Assembly: GCF_040438925.1 (NCBI RefSeq)
Contig: NZ_CP159258.1
Span: 2,866,001-2,930,000, forward strand
DNA from: Pseudomonas sp. MYb327
GTDB lineage: Bacteria; Pseudomonadota; Gammaproteobacteria; Pseudomonadales; Pseudomonadaceae
Length of the DNA stretch: 64,000 nucleotides
Direction of reading: 5' to 3'
The notes beneath the pieces were generated by a model that was not told the origin of the DNA, did not search any database, and saw nothing but the letters and a program-made list of their open reading frames with translations. A program made the translations under genes and the position numbers. Shown here in pieces: positions 34,224 through 42,991 of this stretch (positions are counted from its first letter, which is position 1; every line of letters begins with the position of its first letter).

Positions 34224-35048
34224 TTATGTTGTGCCCAACCCTCGCGACAGGTCAGCTGGAGCGTTGGCTGTTGCAGGTTGCTCAGCACTCTTACCCGCTT
34301 CAACATCCGTATGGTCCGTTGTCCTGGTCACCGTATCGCGCACCGTTTCAAATCCTTCCCGGGCCTGTTGTTTGACCTTGTCGGTGAGACTGGCGCTGGT
34401 CTTGCCCATGTAGCGTTGCTCAGCTGCAGTCGAAGGCAACGCGGCCCCCAGCATGGCGCCCAAGGCGATGCCAGCGGCAGCCACCATCAGCGGTTGTTCC
34501 TTGAGCAATTGACTGAACTGAGTGCCCATCACCTGGGTGCTGCGCATCAAGCGGTCTCCAGCGTCATGCACGGTGTGGCTGATGGAGTCTGTCGCCGAGC
34601 TGAGACTGTCGCTGACCGATGCGGCTTTGTCCTTCACCGAATGAAAACCTTCTTTCAACGAATCGGCCGTTTGGTGCATGCGTTCGCGCGCGCCATCGAT
34701 GCCCTCCGACATGCCATCGGTCCACTCGCCGAATGTGCTCTGATCCGGCCCCACGCGATAACCGGGGCGCGGCACGGGTGGACGGTTCTGACTCATGATC
34801 AACCACAGCAATCCCACCGACGTCAGCACGGCCGGAACCGGGTTGTTACGCACGCTGGTACCCAGATTGCCGAGGAATGCCGTGCCGTTGTTCTGCATCA
34901 TCCCCAGGGCCTGATCGAACATTTGACCCGGGGTGAATTTGCTTTCCAGCGCATCAACGATGTTGCCGATGCTGGCCCGCTGCGCATCGATTTCACGCTC
35001 GATGGTTTCCGGACTTTTTTGCGACTCGAGATCGAATTCACCGTTCAT
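34224..35048 (-). CDS. DUF3618 stress-associated membrane protein
   Basis: A 274-aa protein with an N-terminal DUF3618 segment (SPETIEREIDAQRASIGNIVDALESK, about 10-40). A membrane helix (about 73-88), an amphipathic helical middle with heptad-like spacing, and a second hydrophobic segment (about 190-210) follow. It is the third gene of a three-gene unit with ATGA overlaps. Such units (YqjD-like, YqjE/holin-like, DUF3618) are typical of stationary-phase or envelope-stress responses; the molecular role is unknown. Confidence 0.85.
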   Translation of the reverse strand: MNGEFDLESQKSPETIEREIDAQRASIGNIVDALESKFTPGQMFDQALGMMQNNGTAFLGNLGTSVRNNPVPAVLTSVGLLWLIMSQNRPPVPRPGYRVGPDQSTFGEWTDGMSEGIDGARERMHQTADSLKEGFHSVKDKAASVSDSLSSATDSISHTVHDAGDRLMRSTQVMGTQFSQLLKEQPLMVAAAGIALGAMLGAALPSTAAEQRYMGKTSASLTDKVKQQAREGFETVRDTVTRTTDHTDVEAGKSAEQPATANAPADLSRGLGTT

Positions 35049-35476
35049 GAGACTTTCCTCCGCAGCGCTTCCTGGTCTTTGTTCAAGGCGTCCAACGTGC
35101 GATCAGGCTTGAAGTGGGATGGCTCGAATTGTTTTTTACCCGATTGCAGCATGGCGAATCCAACGATCATCACCACCACGCCGACGATCAGTGCCGCCAG
35201 CCATGGCGCCATCACCATGCTCAAGCCGTAGACGGCAGACATCAGCAAGATGATGAACCCCGCCAGCAGCACAATCGCGCCACCCGCGACACCCGCTATC
35301 CCGGCCTTAAGCGTGGTGAGGCTTTCCTGCAATTCGGCTTTGGCCAGCGCCAGTTCCTTGGTGAACAGCGAGGGCACTTCACGGGATAATTGCCGCAGCA
35401 AGCCGATGACGGAAGCATCTTGTTCAGGCACGGCCATTGGCCTTGCGCCCGGCAGATCCGGATTTTCTCTGTTCAT
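35045..35476 (-). CDS. YqjE/phage-holin-3-6-family membrane protein
   Basis: A 143-aa protein with two closely spaced membrane helices (about 58-78 and 83-105), preceded by a helical LSREVPSLFTKELALAKAELQ segment, as in the PF07332 (Phage_holin_3_6) family. Despite the family name, no phage genes lie nearby. It overlaps both neighbours by ATGA, so all three proteins should be made in fixed ratio. Confidence 0.87.
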   Translation of the reverse strand: MNRENPDLPGARPMAVPEQDASVIGLLRQLSREVPSLFTKELALAKAELQESLTTLKAGIAGVAGGAIVLLAGFIILLMSAVYGLSMVMAPWLAALIVGVVVMIVGFAMLQSGKKQFEPSHFKPDRTLDALNKDQEALRRKVS

Positions 35477-36126
35477 CTCAGTTCTCCATTAGCGTTTGTG
35501 GAACCCTGTGTTGCAGCGGTCGCGAAGTCCGAAGGATGATCTTGTTCATTCGGCGAAGCCGGGGTGATGCCAGTGGCCAAACCGGGGCCGGTATCACTGC
35601 GAGGCGGGACGGAACTTTCATAGGGTCGTTGCGCACCAAAACCGCCGGAGGGCGGCATGGAGCTGCCGGCTGCCGGGTCTCGGTCAGCGGTGAATGCCGA
35701 CGCAGAGGAAGTGCCGGCCTTGAGAAAACGCGACAGGCCAAAACCCAGCGCAATGCTGCCGGCAATGAATAGCGCCGGGTTGTTGCGGGCCAGGTCTGCG
35801 CCGTCATGCAGCAGCTGTTCGGCGCTTTTTCCGCGCAGGTTGCCCGCCAGGCTACTCATGGACTCGGCGATGTCGCTGAGGTAATCGGACATACCCAGCG
35901 TGTCGCTGCTTTCCAGTTCGGACACGACGGACTTCGCACCCTTGGCCAGGGCCTCTATCTGGTCCGCCGCGGTGTCACGGTACTGCCCGAACTGTGCATC
36001 AGCCTGTTGCCTCGCCCCGCCAAGGGCCTCGGTGACGTCCTCCTTCAAGTGTTGAAAATCGGGTTCAGGTTTTCCGGGCTCCTGTTGATCGGGCCGGCTT
36101 CCAGTGCTGGTATCTGAAGTATTCAT
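35473..36126 (-). CDS. YqjD/ElaB-like stress protein, first gene of operon
   Basis: A 217-aa protein. Amphipathic helices (about 20-95) are followed by one hydrophobic segment (NNPALFIAGSIALGFGLSRFLKA, about 114-136) in the arrangement of YqjD/ElaB-type proteins, then a low-complexity Pro/Gly/Ser/Thr tail of about 75 residues. E. coli relatives tether ribosomes to the membrane in stationary phase; whether that applies here is unknown. A GGAACT-type promoter candidate lies about 95 bases upstream. Confidence 0.75.
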   Translation of the reverse strand: MNTSDTSTGSRPDQQEPGKPEPDFQHLKEDVTEALGGARQQADAQFGQYRDTAADQIEALAKGAKSVVSELESSDTLGMSDYLSDIAESMSSLAGNLRGKSAEQLLHDGADLARNNPALFIAGSIALGFGLSRFLKAGTSSASAFTADRDPAAGSSMPPSGGFGAQRPYESSVPPRSDTGPGLATGITPASPNEQDHPSDFATAATQGSTNANGELR

Positions 36127-36197
36127 GACGCCCCTCGATGTCTGGATAAGATCGCAAAAGGGTTTGCCACAAAAATGCCGTAGCCCCCCTTAAAGCA

Positions 36198-36226
36198 GAT
36201 GACGGAGCGTGGTTATCGGGAGTTCC
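36198..36226 (-). promoter_or_regulatory. Candidate AlgU/sigma-E type promoter for the DUF3618 operon
   Basis: On the minus strand GGAACTC (36226-36220) is followed after 17 bases by TCATC (36202-36198). The -35 part resembles the extracytoplasmic-stress consensus GGAACTT; the -10 part is poor. Confidence 0.3.
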
Positions 36227-36277
36227 AATGGAATGATGATCGACTGGAAAGTCGCAACAGCGGATGAGATCTGGCGT

Positions 36278-37030
36278 CTAGGGCGTCACTTCGATTGAAC
36301 GTTGCGCCCGCATCGCCATCAGTGTGAGGGCGTTGCCCAATGCCGCGCCGCTGGCGGTATTGTCGAAAATGCACCACGTCGCCTGTCCGGAGGCTGCGGC
36401 CTTGTGAATTTCAATCGCCAGGGTTTCCAGGTACGACAATTCGTAGCTGCTGTAGTAAATGCGTGGTGATCCATGGAGGCGCCAGTAGCTGATTCCCGGC
36501 CATCCTCGGGGCGTTGAATCGCTGCTGATGCGCGATGGATCGACCGTTGCCTGGGCAATTCGATAGTGAACCAGCATCGCCTCGGCTTCAGTCCAGGATT
36601 CATGCCGGGGCTCCAGCACGACAGCCCCGAAAAAACGCGCTCTCAGGGCAATGAAAAATGCCTCGGCAACCGATTCATCAAACGCCAGCGACGGCGCAAG
36701 CTGGACCAGCAGACAACCGAGACGATCCTGCAAGCCTGAGCATTGAGACAGAAACCCATCCAGAGTCTGCTCGCAATTTTGCAGGCGCATTTCATGGGTG
36801 ATCAGCTTCGGCACTTTGACGCTGAAGCGAAAACCGTCCGGCACCGAAGCAGCCCACTTTTCGTAGGTTTGCCGACGGTGCGGACGGTAAAACGAGCTGT
36901 TGATTTCCACGCTATTCAAGCGCGAGGCGTAGCGTTGCAGGTGCGTGCCTTCCACCGAGAAAGCAGGCGAGTGCTCGCGACTCAAACTCCAGCCGGCACA
37001 GCCGATGAGTATCGGCGCATTGTTCAACAC
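36278..37030 (-). CDS. DUF72 (YecE-like) TIM-barrel protein
   Basis: A 250-aa DUF72 protein. It begins ILIGCAGWS and continues with LNSVEINSSFYRPHR, FSVKVPKLITHE and VLEPRHESW, all family landmarks. The fold is a TIM barrel with a conserved polar pocket, and the activity is not established. The start is a GTG at 37030, with AGGG ahead, 10 bases after the stop of the dehydrogenase gene, so both are likely co-transcribed. Confidence 0.88.
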   Translation of the reverse strand: MLNNAPILIGCAGWSLSREHSPAFSVEGTHLQRYASRLNSVEINSSFYRPHRRQTYEKWAASVPDGFRFSVKVPKLITHEMRLQNCEQTLDGFLSQCSGLQDRLGCLLVQLAPSLAFDESVAEAFFIALRARFFGAVVLEPRHESWTEAEAMLVHYRIAQATVDPSRISSDSTPRGWPGISYWRLHGSPRIYYSSYELSYLETLAIEIHKAAASGQATWCIFDNTASGAALGNALTLMAMRAQRSIEVTP

Positions 37031-37040
37031 CTGAGCGACC

Positions 37041-38282
37041 CTACAGCGTGGTCACCCCTCGGTCGGCGAATGCCGGGATTTCCTCCACAGGTTCTGCCAG
37101 CGGTTCGACGGGCGCACCCGGCACCAGAATGACCTTGCGGCAATCTTGCAGGCGCTTGTCAAAGATCTCGTAGGCTTCGGACGCCTGCTCCAGGGACATG
37201 CGGTGGGTGATGATCGCTTCCGGATTTAAATGGCCGAGCTCGATGTGCTCCAGCAGTTCGGGGAGGAAGCGCTGCACGTGGGTCTGGCCCATCTTGAACG
37301 TCAGCCCCTTGTCGAAGGCATCGCCGAACAGAAAACCATGGATGAAACCCGCATAAACGCCGGGCACACTCACCACCCCGCCTCGGCGCACCGCTGCGAT
37401 GCACTGGCGCAGCGCCTTGCCGCTACTGCCTTCAAGTTTCAGGGTGGCAAGCACGGTTTCGGTGGTACTGCCCTTGGCCTCGAACCCCACGGCATCAATC
37501 ACCGCGTCCACCCCGCGCATGCCTGCCGTTTGGCGAATGATCGTGTCGGCGGGGTCATCATCGTCATCGAAGTTGATCGGGATGACCCCGTAGGTTTTCT
37601 GCGCGTAGGCCAGGCGATAGGCGTGGTGATCGACCATGAAGATCTGATCCGCGCCCAACATTCTGGCGCAAGCGGCGCTCAATAAACCTACGGGACCCGC
37701 ACCGTAAATCGCCACGCTGGAACCCTCGCCGATTTCGGCGTTGATCACCGCTTGCCAGGCCGTGGGCAAGATGTCGGACAGGAACAACACTTTCTCATCC
37801 GCCAGGGTCCCCGGCACTTTGAACGGTCCGGTGTTGGCTTTTGGTACGCGCACCAGCTCGGCCTGGCCGCCGGGAATGCCACCATACAGTCGGCTATAAC
37901 CAAACAGCGCCGCACCTGGCGGGATGGATTTTTTGTTGAGATTGGCGCCGCGCCCATCGTTGGTGGTTTCGCACGCCGCATACAGTTGTTGTTGGCAGAA
38001 GAAACAGTCGCCGCAGGCAATCACGAACGGAATCACCACCCGATCACCACGCTGCACCTTCGTCACCGCGCGACCGGTGTCTTCGACAATCCCCATGAAC
38101 TCGTGACCGAAGATATCGCCATGCTCCACGGTGGGAATCTTGCCGCGATACAAGTGCAGGTCCGAGCCGCAGATGGCGGTAGCGGTGACGCGCAGGATGA
38201 TGTCGTCAGGCTGGTCGATGATCGGATCGGGAACGGTTTCGACTTTTACCTTGTGGGCACCGTGATAAGTCATTGCTCGCAT
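37041..38282 (-). CDS. Zinc-dependent alcohol/formaldehyde dehydrogenase-like enzyme
   Basis: A 413-aa medium-chain dehydrogenase. Catalytic-zinc residues are C38 and H60/E61. The structural zinc set is C90, C93, C96 and C104. An NAD(P) site with [19 protein letters not shown] follows. The long insert after 240 places it with glutathione-independent formaldehyde dehydrogenase-like proteins. The substrate is unknown. ATG 38282 follows GGAG; a GTG 9 bases upstream is possible. I recall a similar enzyme in the P. aeruginosa RpoS-linked PA2134-PA2192 region, which would fit the stress setting. Confidence 0.88.
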   Translation of the reverse strand: MRAMTYHGAHKVKVETVPDPIIDQPDDIILRVTATAICGSDLHLYRGKIPTVEHGDIFGHEFMGIVEDTGRAVTKVQRGDRVVIPFVIACGDCFFCQQQLYAACETTNDGRGANLNKKSIPPGAALFGYSRLYGGIPGGQAELVRVPKANTGPFKVPGTLADEKVLFLSDILPTAWQAVINAEIGEGSSVAIYGAGPVGLLSAACARMLGADQIFMVDHHAYRLAYAQKTYGVIPINFDDDDDPADTIIRQTAGMRGVDAVIDAVGFEAKGSTTETVLATLKLEGSSGKALRQCIAAVRRGGVVSVPGVYAGFIHGFLFGDAFDKGLTFKMGQTHVQRFLPELLEHIELGHLNPEAIITHRMSLEQASEAYEIFDKRLQDCRKVILVPGAPVEPLAEPVEEIPAFADRGVTTL

Positions 38283-38494
38283 GAACGTCACTCCTCAGCC
38301 TGATCGGATGGGCTCCGTATGAGTTAAGGGTGTTGACGTTGAACAGCGGTTCCTTTTTTCAATACCGGTAACCGATCAATGGTTGGAAGGCGTGGTTTTT
38401 CGGTTGTCGAGAAATACTTGCAACGAAATTCCAGGCAGTTGGGTCGACATCGGAAAGCCATGCTATCGGTGCCGTGCACCTTGGAGATCTGCAA

Positions 38495-39145
38495 ATGATT
38501 GGAGTCATTGTCCCGGTGCACAACGAAGAACAGTTTTTGGAAAGCTGCATCGAGTCACTCCTGGCCGCAGCCTTGCATCAAGGCCTGGACAATGAAGAGG
38601 TGAAGATCCTGATCGTTCTGGATGACTGCATAGACACCTCGCTGGACATCGCCCGCGCTTACGACGTGATGACCATCACCTGCACCCATCGCAACGTTGG
38701 CAAAGCCCGGGCGCATGGTGCCGAACACCTGTTGGCAGAAGACGCACGATGGCTGGCGTTTACCGATGCTGACACGGTGGTGCCCGAATCCTGGTTGGCC
38801 GAACAGATCAGGTTCGATGTGGATGCGGTCTGTGGGTTGGTCGAGGTCAGTGACTGGTCCGAACATCCACACGGGGTGCGCGAGCGATATCACGCCAACT
38901 ACCACCCCGTTGATGGCCATCGGCATATCCACGGTGCGAACCTGGGCGTCTCTTCTGCGGCGTATCGCAAGGCCGGCGGATTCCAGGCGTTGCCCGCCCA
39001 TGAAGACGTGCAACTGGTGGCCGATCTGGAACGCAGCGGCGCGAGTATCCTTTGGACAGCGGCCAACCGCGTGACCACCAGCGCCCGCATGGACTGTCGG
39101 TGCCGGGAAGGTTTCGGTGACTATCTGAAATCGCTGGCTCAGTAG
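38495..39145 (+). CDS. Short glycosyltransferase family 2
   Basis: A 216-aa soluble GT-A enzyme. IGVIVPVHNEEQFL opens the nucleotide site, LIVLDDCIDTSLDIA follows, and TDADTVVPESWL carries the DxD motif. HIHGANLGVSSAAYRKAGGF with HEDVQLV forms the catalytic end. It has no membrane helix. GGAG lies 8 bases ahead of the ATG. Its TAG directly abuts the stop of the convergent methyltransferase gene with no base between. It forms the fourth member of the deacetylase/methyltransferase/acyl-CoA-dehydrogenase group. Confidence 0.85.
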   Translation: MIGVIVPVHNEEQFLESCIESLLAAALHQGLDNEEVKILIVLDDCIDTSLDIARAYDVMTITCTHRNVGKARAHGAEHLLAEDARWLAFTDADTVVPESWLAEQIRFDVDAVCGLVEVSDWSEHPHGVRERYHANYHPVDGHRHIHGANLGVSSAAYRKAGGFQALPAHEDVQLVADLERSGASILWTAANRVTTSARMDCRCREGFGDYLKSLAQ

Positions 39146-39751
39146 TTATTGGCTTGTTTCATCCAGATTGATCGTCGCGGGATGGCGGCACCAGTATTCC
39201 AGGAGAAAATCCGTCTCTTCATGGCAGATCAGGCGATGCAAACCCAGACCTTGGGCAAGCGCCCGATGGACTTCCCTGCCGTCCTGGGAACACCCCTCAA
39301 CTTCAATCGGATGCAGCCAGTGACAGGCCAGCACGCCACCGTCCGGGCTCAGGCTGCGCAAAGAGTTCTCGATGACCTTCGCCCATTCGTCCGGATCGAG
39401 GAAGTAACCCACCTCGCTCAACACGATCAGATCGAACTCACCATCCGGCCAGTCTTGAGGTAGGCGAGCTTGCTCAACGCGGACATGGTGGTACTGACTC
39501 AAACGACTTCGCGCCAACTTCACGGCTTTTTCGTTGAGGTCCTGACACAGCAATGAATCACACCGCTCCGCCAGCCCCGCGCTGAGTTCGCCATTGGCGC
39601 AGCCCGGTTCAAAAACCCGCTGATAGCGCTGGCGCGGCAGGCTGGCCAGCGTCAGTTCACGTTTGCGCTTTTCATACCAGCGGGTACGGAACGACCAAGG
39701 GTCGTCACTGGCGCTGAACAGCTGTTCGAAGTAATCAGGCGAAAGGCTCAT
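39146..39751 (-). CDS. NodS-like SAM-dependent N-methyltransferase
   Basis: A 201-aa methyltransferase of the NodS family (PF05401-like). SDDPWSFRTRWYEKRKRELTLASLP is the characteristic N-terminus, followed by FEPGCANGELSAGLA (SAM motif I), CQDLNEKAV, FDLIVLSEVGYFL and ACHWLHPIEVEG. NodS methylates the free amino group left on a chitooligosaccharide after deacetylation. Here the partner is a PIG-L deacetylase gene overlapping by ATGA, so N-methylation of a deacetylated amino sugar or a similar amine is a fair inference. Confidence 0.83.
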   Translation of the reverse strand: MSLSPDYFEQLFSASDDPWSFRTRWYEKRKRELTLASLPRQRYQRVFEPGCANGELSAGLAERCDSLLCQDLNEKAVKLARSRLSQYHHVRVEQARLPQDWPDGEFDLIVLSEVGYFLDPDEWAKVIENSLRSLSPDGGVLACHWLHPIEVEGCSQDGREVHRALAQGLGLHRLICHEETDFLLEYWCRHPATINLDETSQ

Positions 39752-40518
39752 AAAAACACCAGTTCAAAGGGCTGCATAAGTCGTTCGATGGTTTCCTCGT
39801 CCAACACCGCAGGTGTCTGGCCATCCGCAGTTGTCTGGGAGATGTGGGCAGCGATGGCGCGACGCTTGCGCGCCAACACTTTTGGCTCCAGCAAGAATTT
39901 GTGGGCGCGCGCCCAGGGAATTCTCGGATCCTGCGGCTGCGCCCAGTGCCACGCCCAGACCGGCACTTCGATCAAGCAAGCATTGGTTGCCGATGCCGCG
40001 AGAGCCGTCGCCCGACCGGTCGCTTCGTGATCGCAATGGCCGTCCAGTTGCCAGGTCGTGACCACGCGATCGTCGGGGCGAAGCACTGTCGTCAGCCATT
40101 CGATCAACTGTCTCTCCTGCTCCGCTACGCCACTGTCAGGCAGACCCAAACGCTGCCATTTCAATGCATCGACATCCAGCCCCAACTGTTCGAGCGCGCG
40201 AGCACTTTCCAGCGGTCGCTGCTGACGCAATCGCGACGCCGGCCATGTCAGCGAGCCTTGATGACTGCCTTCGCCATCCGTGACCGCAATCATCAGGATG
40301 TCTGTTTCCCTGCCCTGCATTCCGGCCAACAGCCCGGCGCAACCGAGGATTTCATCGTCAGGATGCGGGGCGATGACCACCAGGCGTTGCCCTCGCGGCA
40401 CCAGTTCGCTATGGGTGATGGTCGGCACTTGCGCCAGCGCGCGACTGGATTGCCAGTCGGCCAGGGTTGTCCCCGGTCCACGAATCAGGTTTTGCGCCGG
40501 GGGCGATTGGATCTTCAC
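39748..40518 (-). CDS. PIG-L family N-deacetylase
   Basis: A 256-aa zinc hydrolase of the PIG-L/LmbE family, which removes N-acetyl groups from GlcNAc-type sugars or conjugates. The metal/catalytic motif PHPDDE lies at 51-56, with a second ligand set in GHCDHEATGRA. The start is taken as GTG 40518, which overlaps the acyl-CoA-dehydrogenase-like stop as GTGA and has AAGGGG ahead. It is coupled on both sides, in the middle of a three-gene leftward operon. Confidence 0.87.
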   Translation of the reverse strand: MKIQSPPAQNLIRGPGTTLADWQSSRALAQVPTITHSELVPRGQRLVVIAPHPDDEILGCAGLLAGMQGRETDILMIAVTDGEGSHQGSLTWPASRLRQQRPLESARALEQLGLDVDALKWQRLGLPDSGVAEQERQLIEWLTTVLRPDDRVVTTWQLDGHCDHEATGRATALAASATNACLIEVPVWAWHWAQPQDPRIPWARAHKFLLEPKVLARKRRAIAAHISQTTADGQTPAVLDEETIERLMQPFELVFL

Positions 40519-41543
40519 AGTGACCACCCCTTGACCGATTGTGCCGCGATGAGTTTCCCCAGTTCGGCGAGATCCTTTTCGGCATGGCTCTGACGCATGA
40601 AAACCGGCAGATCGGCCGCAAGCCTGGCGAAGTGGCTGTTGCGGCAGAACGGTGTGGCTCCCAACGCTCGCCCGACATGCTCAAGCACCAAAGTGGCGGC
40701 CGCTTCGATTTGCGCTCGCAATCGGCGCACCGGAATTTCAGCGGATTGGCGAGGATGGGCGTCGATCCAGTTCGCCGTTTCGCGCAGGGCAGATGCGGCT
40801 GCACACAGCGCTGCATCGACGGCGCCGAGATGAGCCTCGGCATGCACGTCGTGGTGCGGCTTGGTGCAATGCTCACGAAGATAGCCGGCCAGCGCACACG
40901 CCGCGCCATACCAACATGCGGCAATCCCGCCGCCGCCCTGCCAGAAACCGGGGCGCTCCAGATAAGCCCCCGGCGCACCGACACAACGGGCAAGCGCGCC
41001 TTCAAATTCCACGTCTATGCTGGCGGTGCTGCTCATGCCAACGGCCTGCCAACCCTCGTCAAACAGCCTGATGGTGGGTTGCTTCAATGCCACCGCCACC
41101 AGTTGTGGTCGTCGCTGTTCGTCCCATGCAGTTAACAGCGCCCCCTCCAGAAGAGGTGCGCCAGAACACCACGCTTTGCGTCCGTGCAGGTAAACCTGTT
41201 CTCCCTGACGATCGACGATGTTGACCTTGGCGAAGGGCGGTTCGGCGGCCCAAGTGCCCCAACTGCCTGGCGCTGGTGAGGCGGTGGGATCCAGCTCCGC
41301 CATAATCGCCAGCGCATCAGTGTGGCCTTCGAATAACTTGGTCAGGGCCAGATCGCTGCCAGCGACGGCTGCCATTGTGCGCCACCGATCCAGCGTTCGG
41401 CCTTGCCCGGGCAATGGCAGATCCGTAAATCCACCGTTGATGAGCTCTTGCATCAATGGCTGAAGCGCCACTTCCGCTGTGCGCACCGCAGGCCGGGAAG
41501 CGAATCGCTGCAGCAGGTGTTCGAAAGTTGCCGAGTTGCTCAT
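40515..41543 (-). CDS. Acyl-CoA dehydrogenase-like flavoprotein
   Basis: A 342-aa protein with the acyl-CoA dehydrogenase layout: a helical N-terminus, a beta-domain (SWGTWAAEPPFAKVNIV, LHGRKAWCSGAPLLEGALLTAW) and a C-terminal four-helix part. It is shorter than the usual roughly 380 aa and lacks an obvious catalytic Glu in the standard place, so it could be an oxidoreductase acting on a non-CoA substrate. ATG 41543 is preferred. It is the first gene of the operon with the PIG-L and NodS-like genes. Confidence 0.78.
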   Translation of the reverse strand: MSNSATFEHLLQRFASRPAVRTAEVALQPLMQELINGGFTDLPLPGQGRTLDRWRTMAAVAGSDLALTKLFEGHTDALAIMAELDPTASPAPGSWGTWAAEPPFAKVNIVDRQGEQVYLHGRKAWCSGAPLLEGALLTAWDEQRRPQLVAVALKQPTIRLFDEGWQAVGMSSTASIDVEFEGALARCVGAPGAYLERPGFWQGGGGIAACWYGAACALAGYLREHCTKPHHDVHAEAHLGAVDAALCAAASALRETANWIDAHPRQSAEIPVRRLRAQIEAAATLVLEHVGRALGATPFCRNSHFARLAADLPVFMRQSHAEKDLAELGKLIAAQSVKGWSL

Positions 41544-41643
41544 AGCGCGCCGTCTCCTGGGGGGTGGAGGCTGTTCGGGCATCAGCCTGTAATGTTGTTC
41601 AGAGGTGGCTAGCCGCGCAGGAGTTCATTGCAATGACGCGTGC

Positions 41644-42159
41644 TCAGGCAGGCGCGCGTGCGGCCAGACAAAGCTGTCGGTACGCCTCCACCAATTGATC
41701 AAGACTGAAGGCGAGATTTCGCCCACTCGGGTTAGGCAAGACCCACACCGACGCACCGCCGAAAGTCTTCGGCTGAAGCCCCCACGCGACATCTCGCTGG
41801 CCGGACAATGCCCCATACGCCGCCTTACCGAGAAAAGCGACGAAGCGCGGCGCATAACGTGTGATCTTTTGTTCAAACGCCGCTGCCGCTGCGTTGAACT
41901 CATGCAACGACAGCTGATCGGCCCGCGCCGTTGGCCGATCCACCACGGCGGTTAAACCACATTGATACTGCAGGATGCTCTGGTCGTTCTCCGGCCGCAC
42001 TTCCTCGGGGGTAAAACCGGAGAGGTGCAGCGTGCGCCAGAAGCGATTGCCCCTGCCTGCGAAATGATGGCCTTGGGCGGCGGCCGTCAATCCCGGATTG
42101 ATGCCGCAGAAAATCACCCTGAGATGCTCGGCCACAATATCCTCGAGCCCCTCAGCCAC
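41644..42159 (-). CDS. mug: G/U(T)-mismatch-specific DNA glycosylase
   Basis: A 171-aa uracil-DNA glycosylase superfamily member that excises U, ethenocytosine and related lesions from mismatches. The active-site GINPG motif lies around 19-23 and the DNA-intercalating NPSGRN around 146-151, both typical of Mug. The start is a GTG at 42159, overlapping the TetR stop by 8 bases; alignment with E. coli Mug supports this longer form. It is co-transcribed with the regulator. Confidence 0.92.
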   Translation of the reverse strand: MAEGLEDIVAEHLRVIFCGINPGLTAAAQGHHFAGRGNRFWRTLHLSGFTPEEVRPENDQSILQYQCGLTAVVDRPTARADQLSLHEFNAAAAAFEQKITRYAPRFVAFLGKAAYGALSGQRDVAWGLQPKTFGGASVWVLPNPSGRNLAFSLDQLVEAYRQLCLAARAPA

Positions 42160-42778
42160 CGCAGATCACGCTCACCGCATCGCGTGCCAGTTCGGTCAAT
42201 TCCTCGCGGGATTTACCCGCCCGTGCCCGTATCGAAATGCTGTGCAGCAGCGAGGACGCGAGCACCGCCAGCGCGGCCGCATCGACTTTACTGTTGAGCT
42301 CACCGGAATCGATCGCCAGTCGTAAGCGTGTTTCCAGATCAGCGTCGAGCCTGCTCAGTCGATCCGAAAGCACTGCGCGGATTTCCGAATCTTCGACTGC
42401 TTCGGTGGTCGCCGTGCCGATCGCAAAGCAGCCTCGCGGTTGGCCCTCGCCGGAAAAGTAGATCGACAACTGTCCTTCATAGAAACGCATCAGCGCCTCT
42501 CGCAAGGAGAGCTCTGGATTTGTCAGTGCTTCGTGCATGGAAGCCGCGGCGGTCTCCCAATATTGCTCAAGCGCCTTGAGGTACAGCGCGTGCTTGTCGC
42601 CGAACGCCGCGTAGAGGCTGGGGCGATTCATGCCGGCGGCCGTGGCGATGCTGTCGAGCGAAGCGCCGGAATAGCCGGTGCTCCAGAACACACCAAGCGC
42701 TTGCTGCAGCGCTGTCTGCGGGTCATACGCGCGAGGACGGCCGCGGCCTTTGCCCTCTGCAGTTTTATTTTGTGCCAT
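42152..42778 (-). CDS. TetR-family repressor, divergent from the efflux operon
   Basis: A 208-aa regulator with an N-terminal helix-turn-helix (ALGVFWSTGYSGASLDSIATAAGMNRPSLYAAFGDKHAL, about 25-65) and a TetR_C-type ligand domain with YFSGEGQPRGCFAIGTATTEA. It is divergent from the emrAB-like operon and most likely represses it and itself. The intergenic region holds a perfect AGGAAC-N5-GTTCCT palindrome and two CGYACAAAAT copies as candidate operators. Confidence 0.88.
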   Translation of the reverse strand: MAQNKTAEGKGRGRPRAYDPQTALQQALGVFWSTGYSGASLDSIATAAGMNRPSLYAAFGDKHALYLKALEQYWETAAASMHEALTNPELSLREALMRFYEGQLSIYFSGEGQPRGCFAIGTATTEAVEDSEIRAVLSDRLSRLDADLETRLRLAIDSGELNSKVDAAALAVLASSLLHSISIRARAGKSREELTELARDAVSVICGG

Positions 42779-42792
42779 GTCGTACAAAATCC

Positions 42793-42821
42793 TTGTGAGA
42801 ACGTTAGTCGAGGGATATTCT
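42793..42821 (+). promoter_or_regulatory. Candidate sigma70 promoter of the efflux operon
   Basis: TTGTGA (42793-42798), a 17-base spacer and TATTCT (42816-42821). It lies between two near-identical CGTACAAAAT/CGCACAAAAT copies (42781-42790, 42830-42839) that could be repressor half-sites. Confidence 0.4.
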
Positions 42822-42841
42822 TACACCATCGCACAAAATTA

Positions 42842-42858
42842 AGGAACCAGAAGTTCCT
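42842..42858. promoter_or_regulatory. Palindromic operator candidate
   Basis: AGGAAC, CAGAA, GTTCCT: a perfect 6-bp inverted repeat with a 5-base centre, just downstream of the promoter candidate. It is a plausible binding site of the divergent TetR regulator. Confidence 0.4.
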
Positions 42859-42991
42859 CTGATTTCACGTTTGTTGTAGCGAAGCTCGATCCGGGTATTG
42901 CGGCGACGAAACAAGTGCGGCGGAGCCACCCTCCTCACCGCGCACGAGTTTGCTTTCTCACGGCATTTATTCGGCAAGAGGTGTATTCGTC

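Noticed and set aside
35045..35476. Phage remnant suggested by the holin-like gene
   Set aside because: The protein belongs to the YqjE-like PF07332 group in a three-gene stress operon; no lysin, capsid, integrase or att-like repeats lie nearby.
10515..41005. Assorted antisense frames over glycosyltransferase and acyl-CoA dehydrogenase genes
   Set aside because: They follow third-position GC bias of the sense genes and show no domains or start signals.
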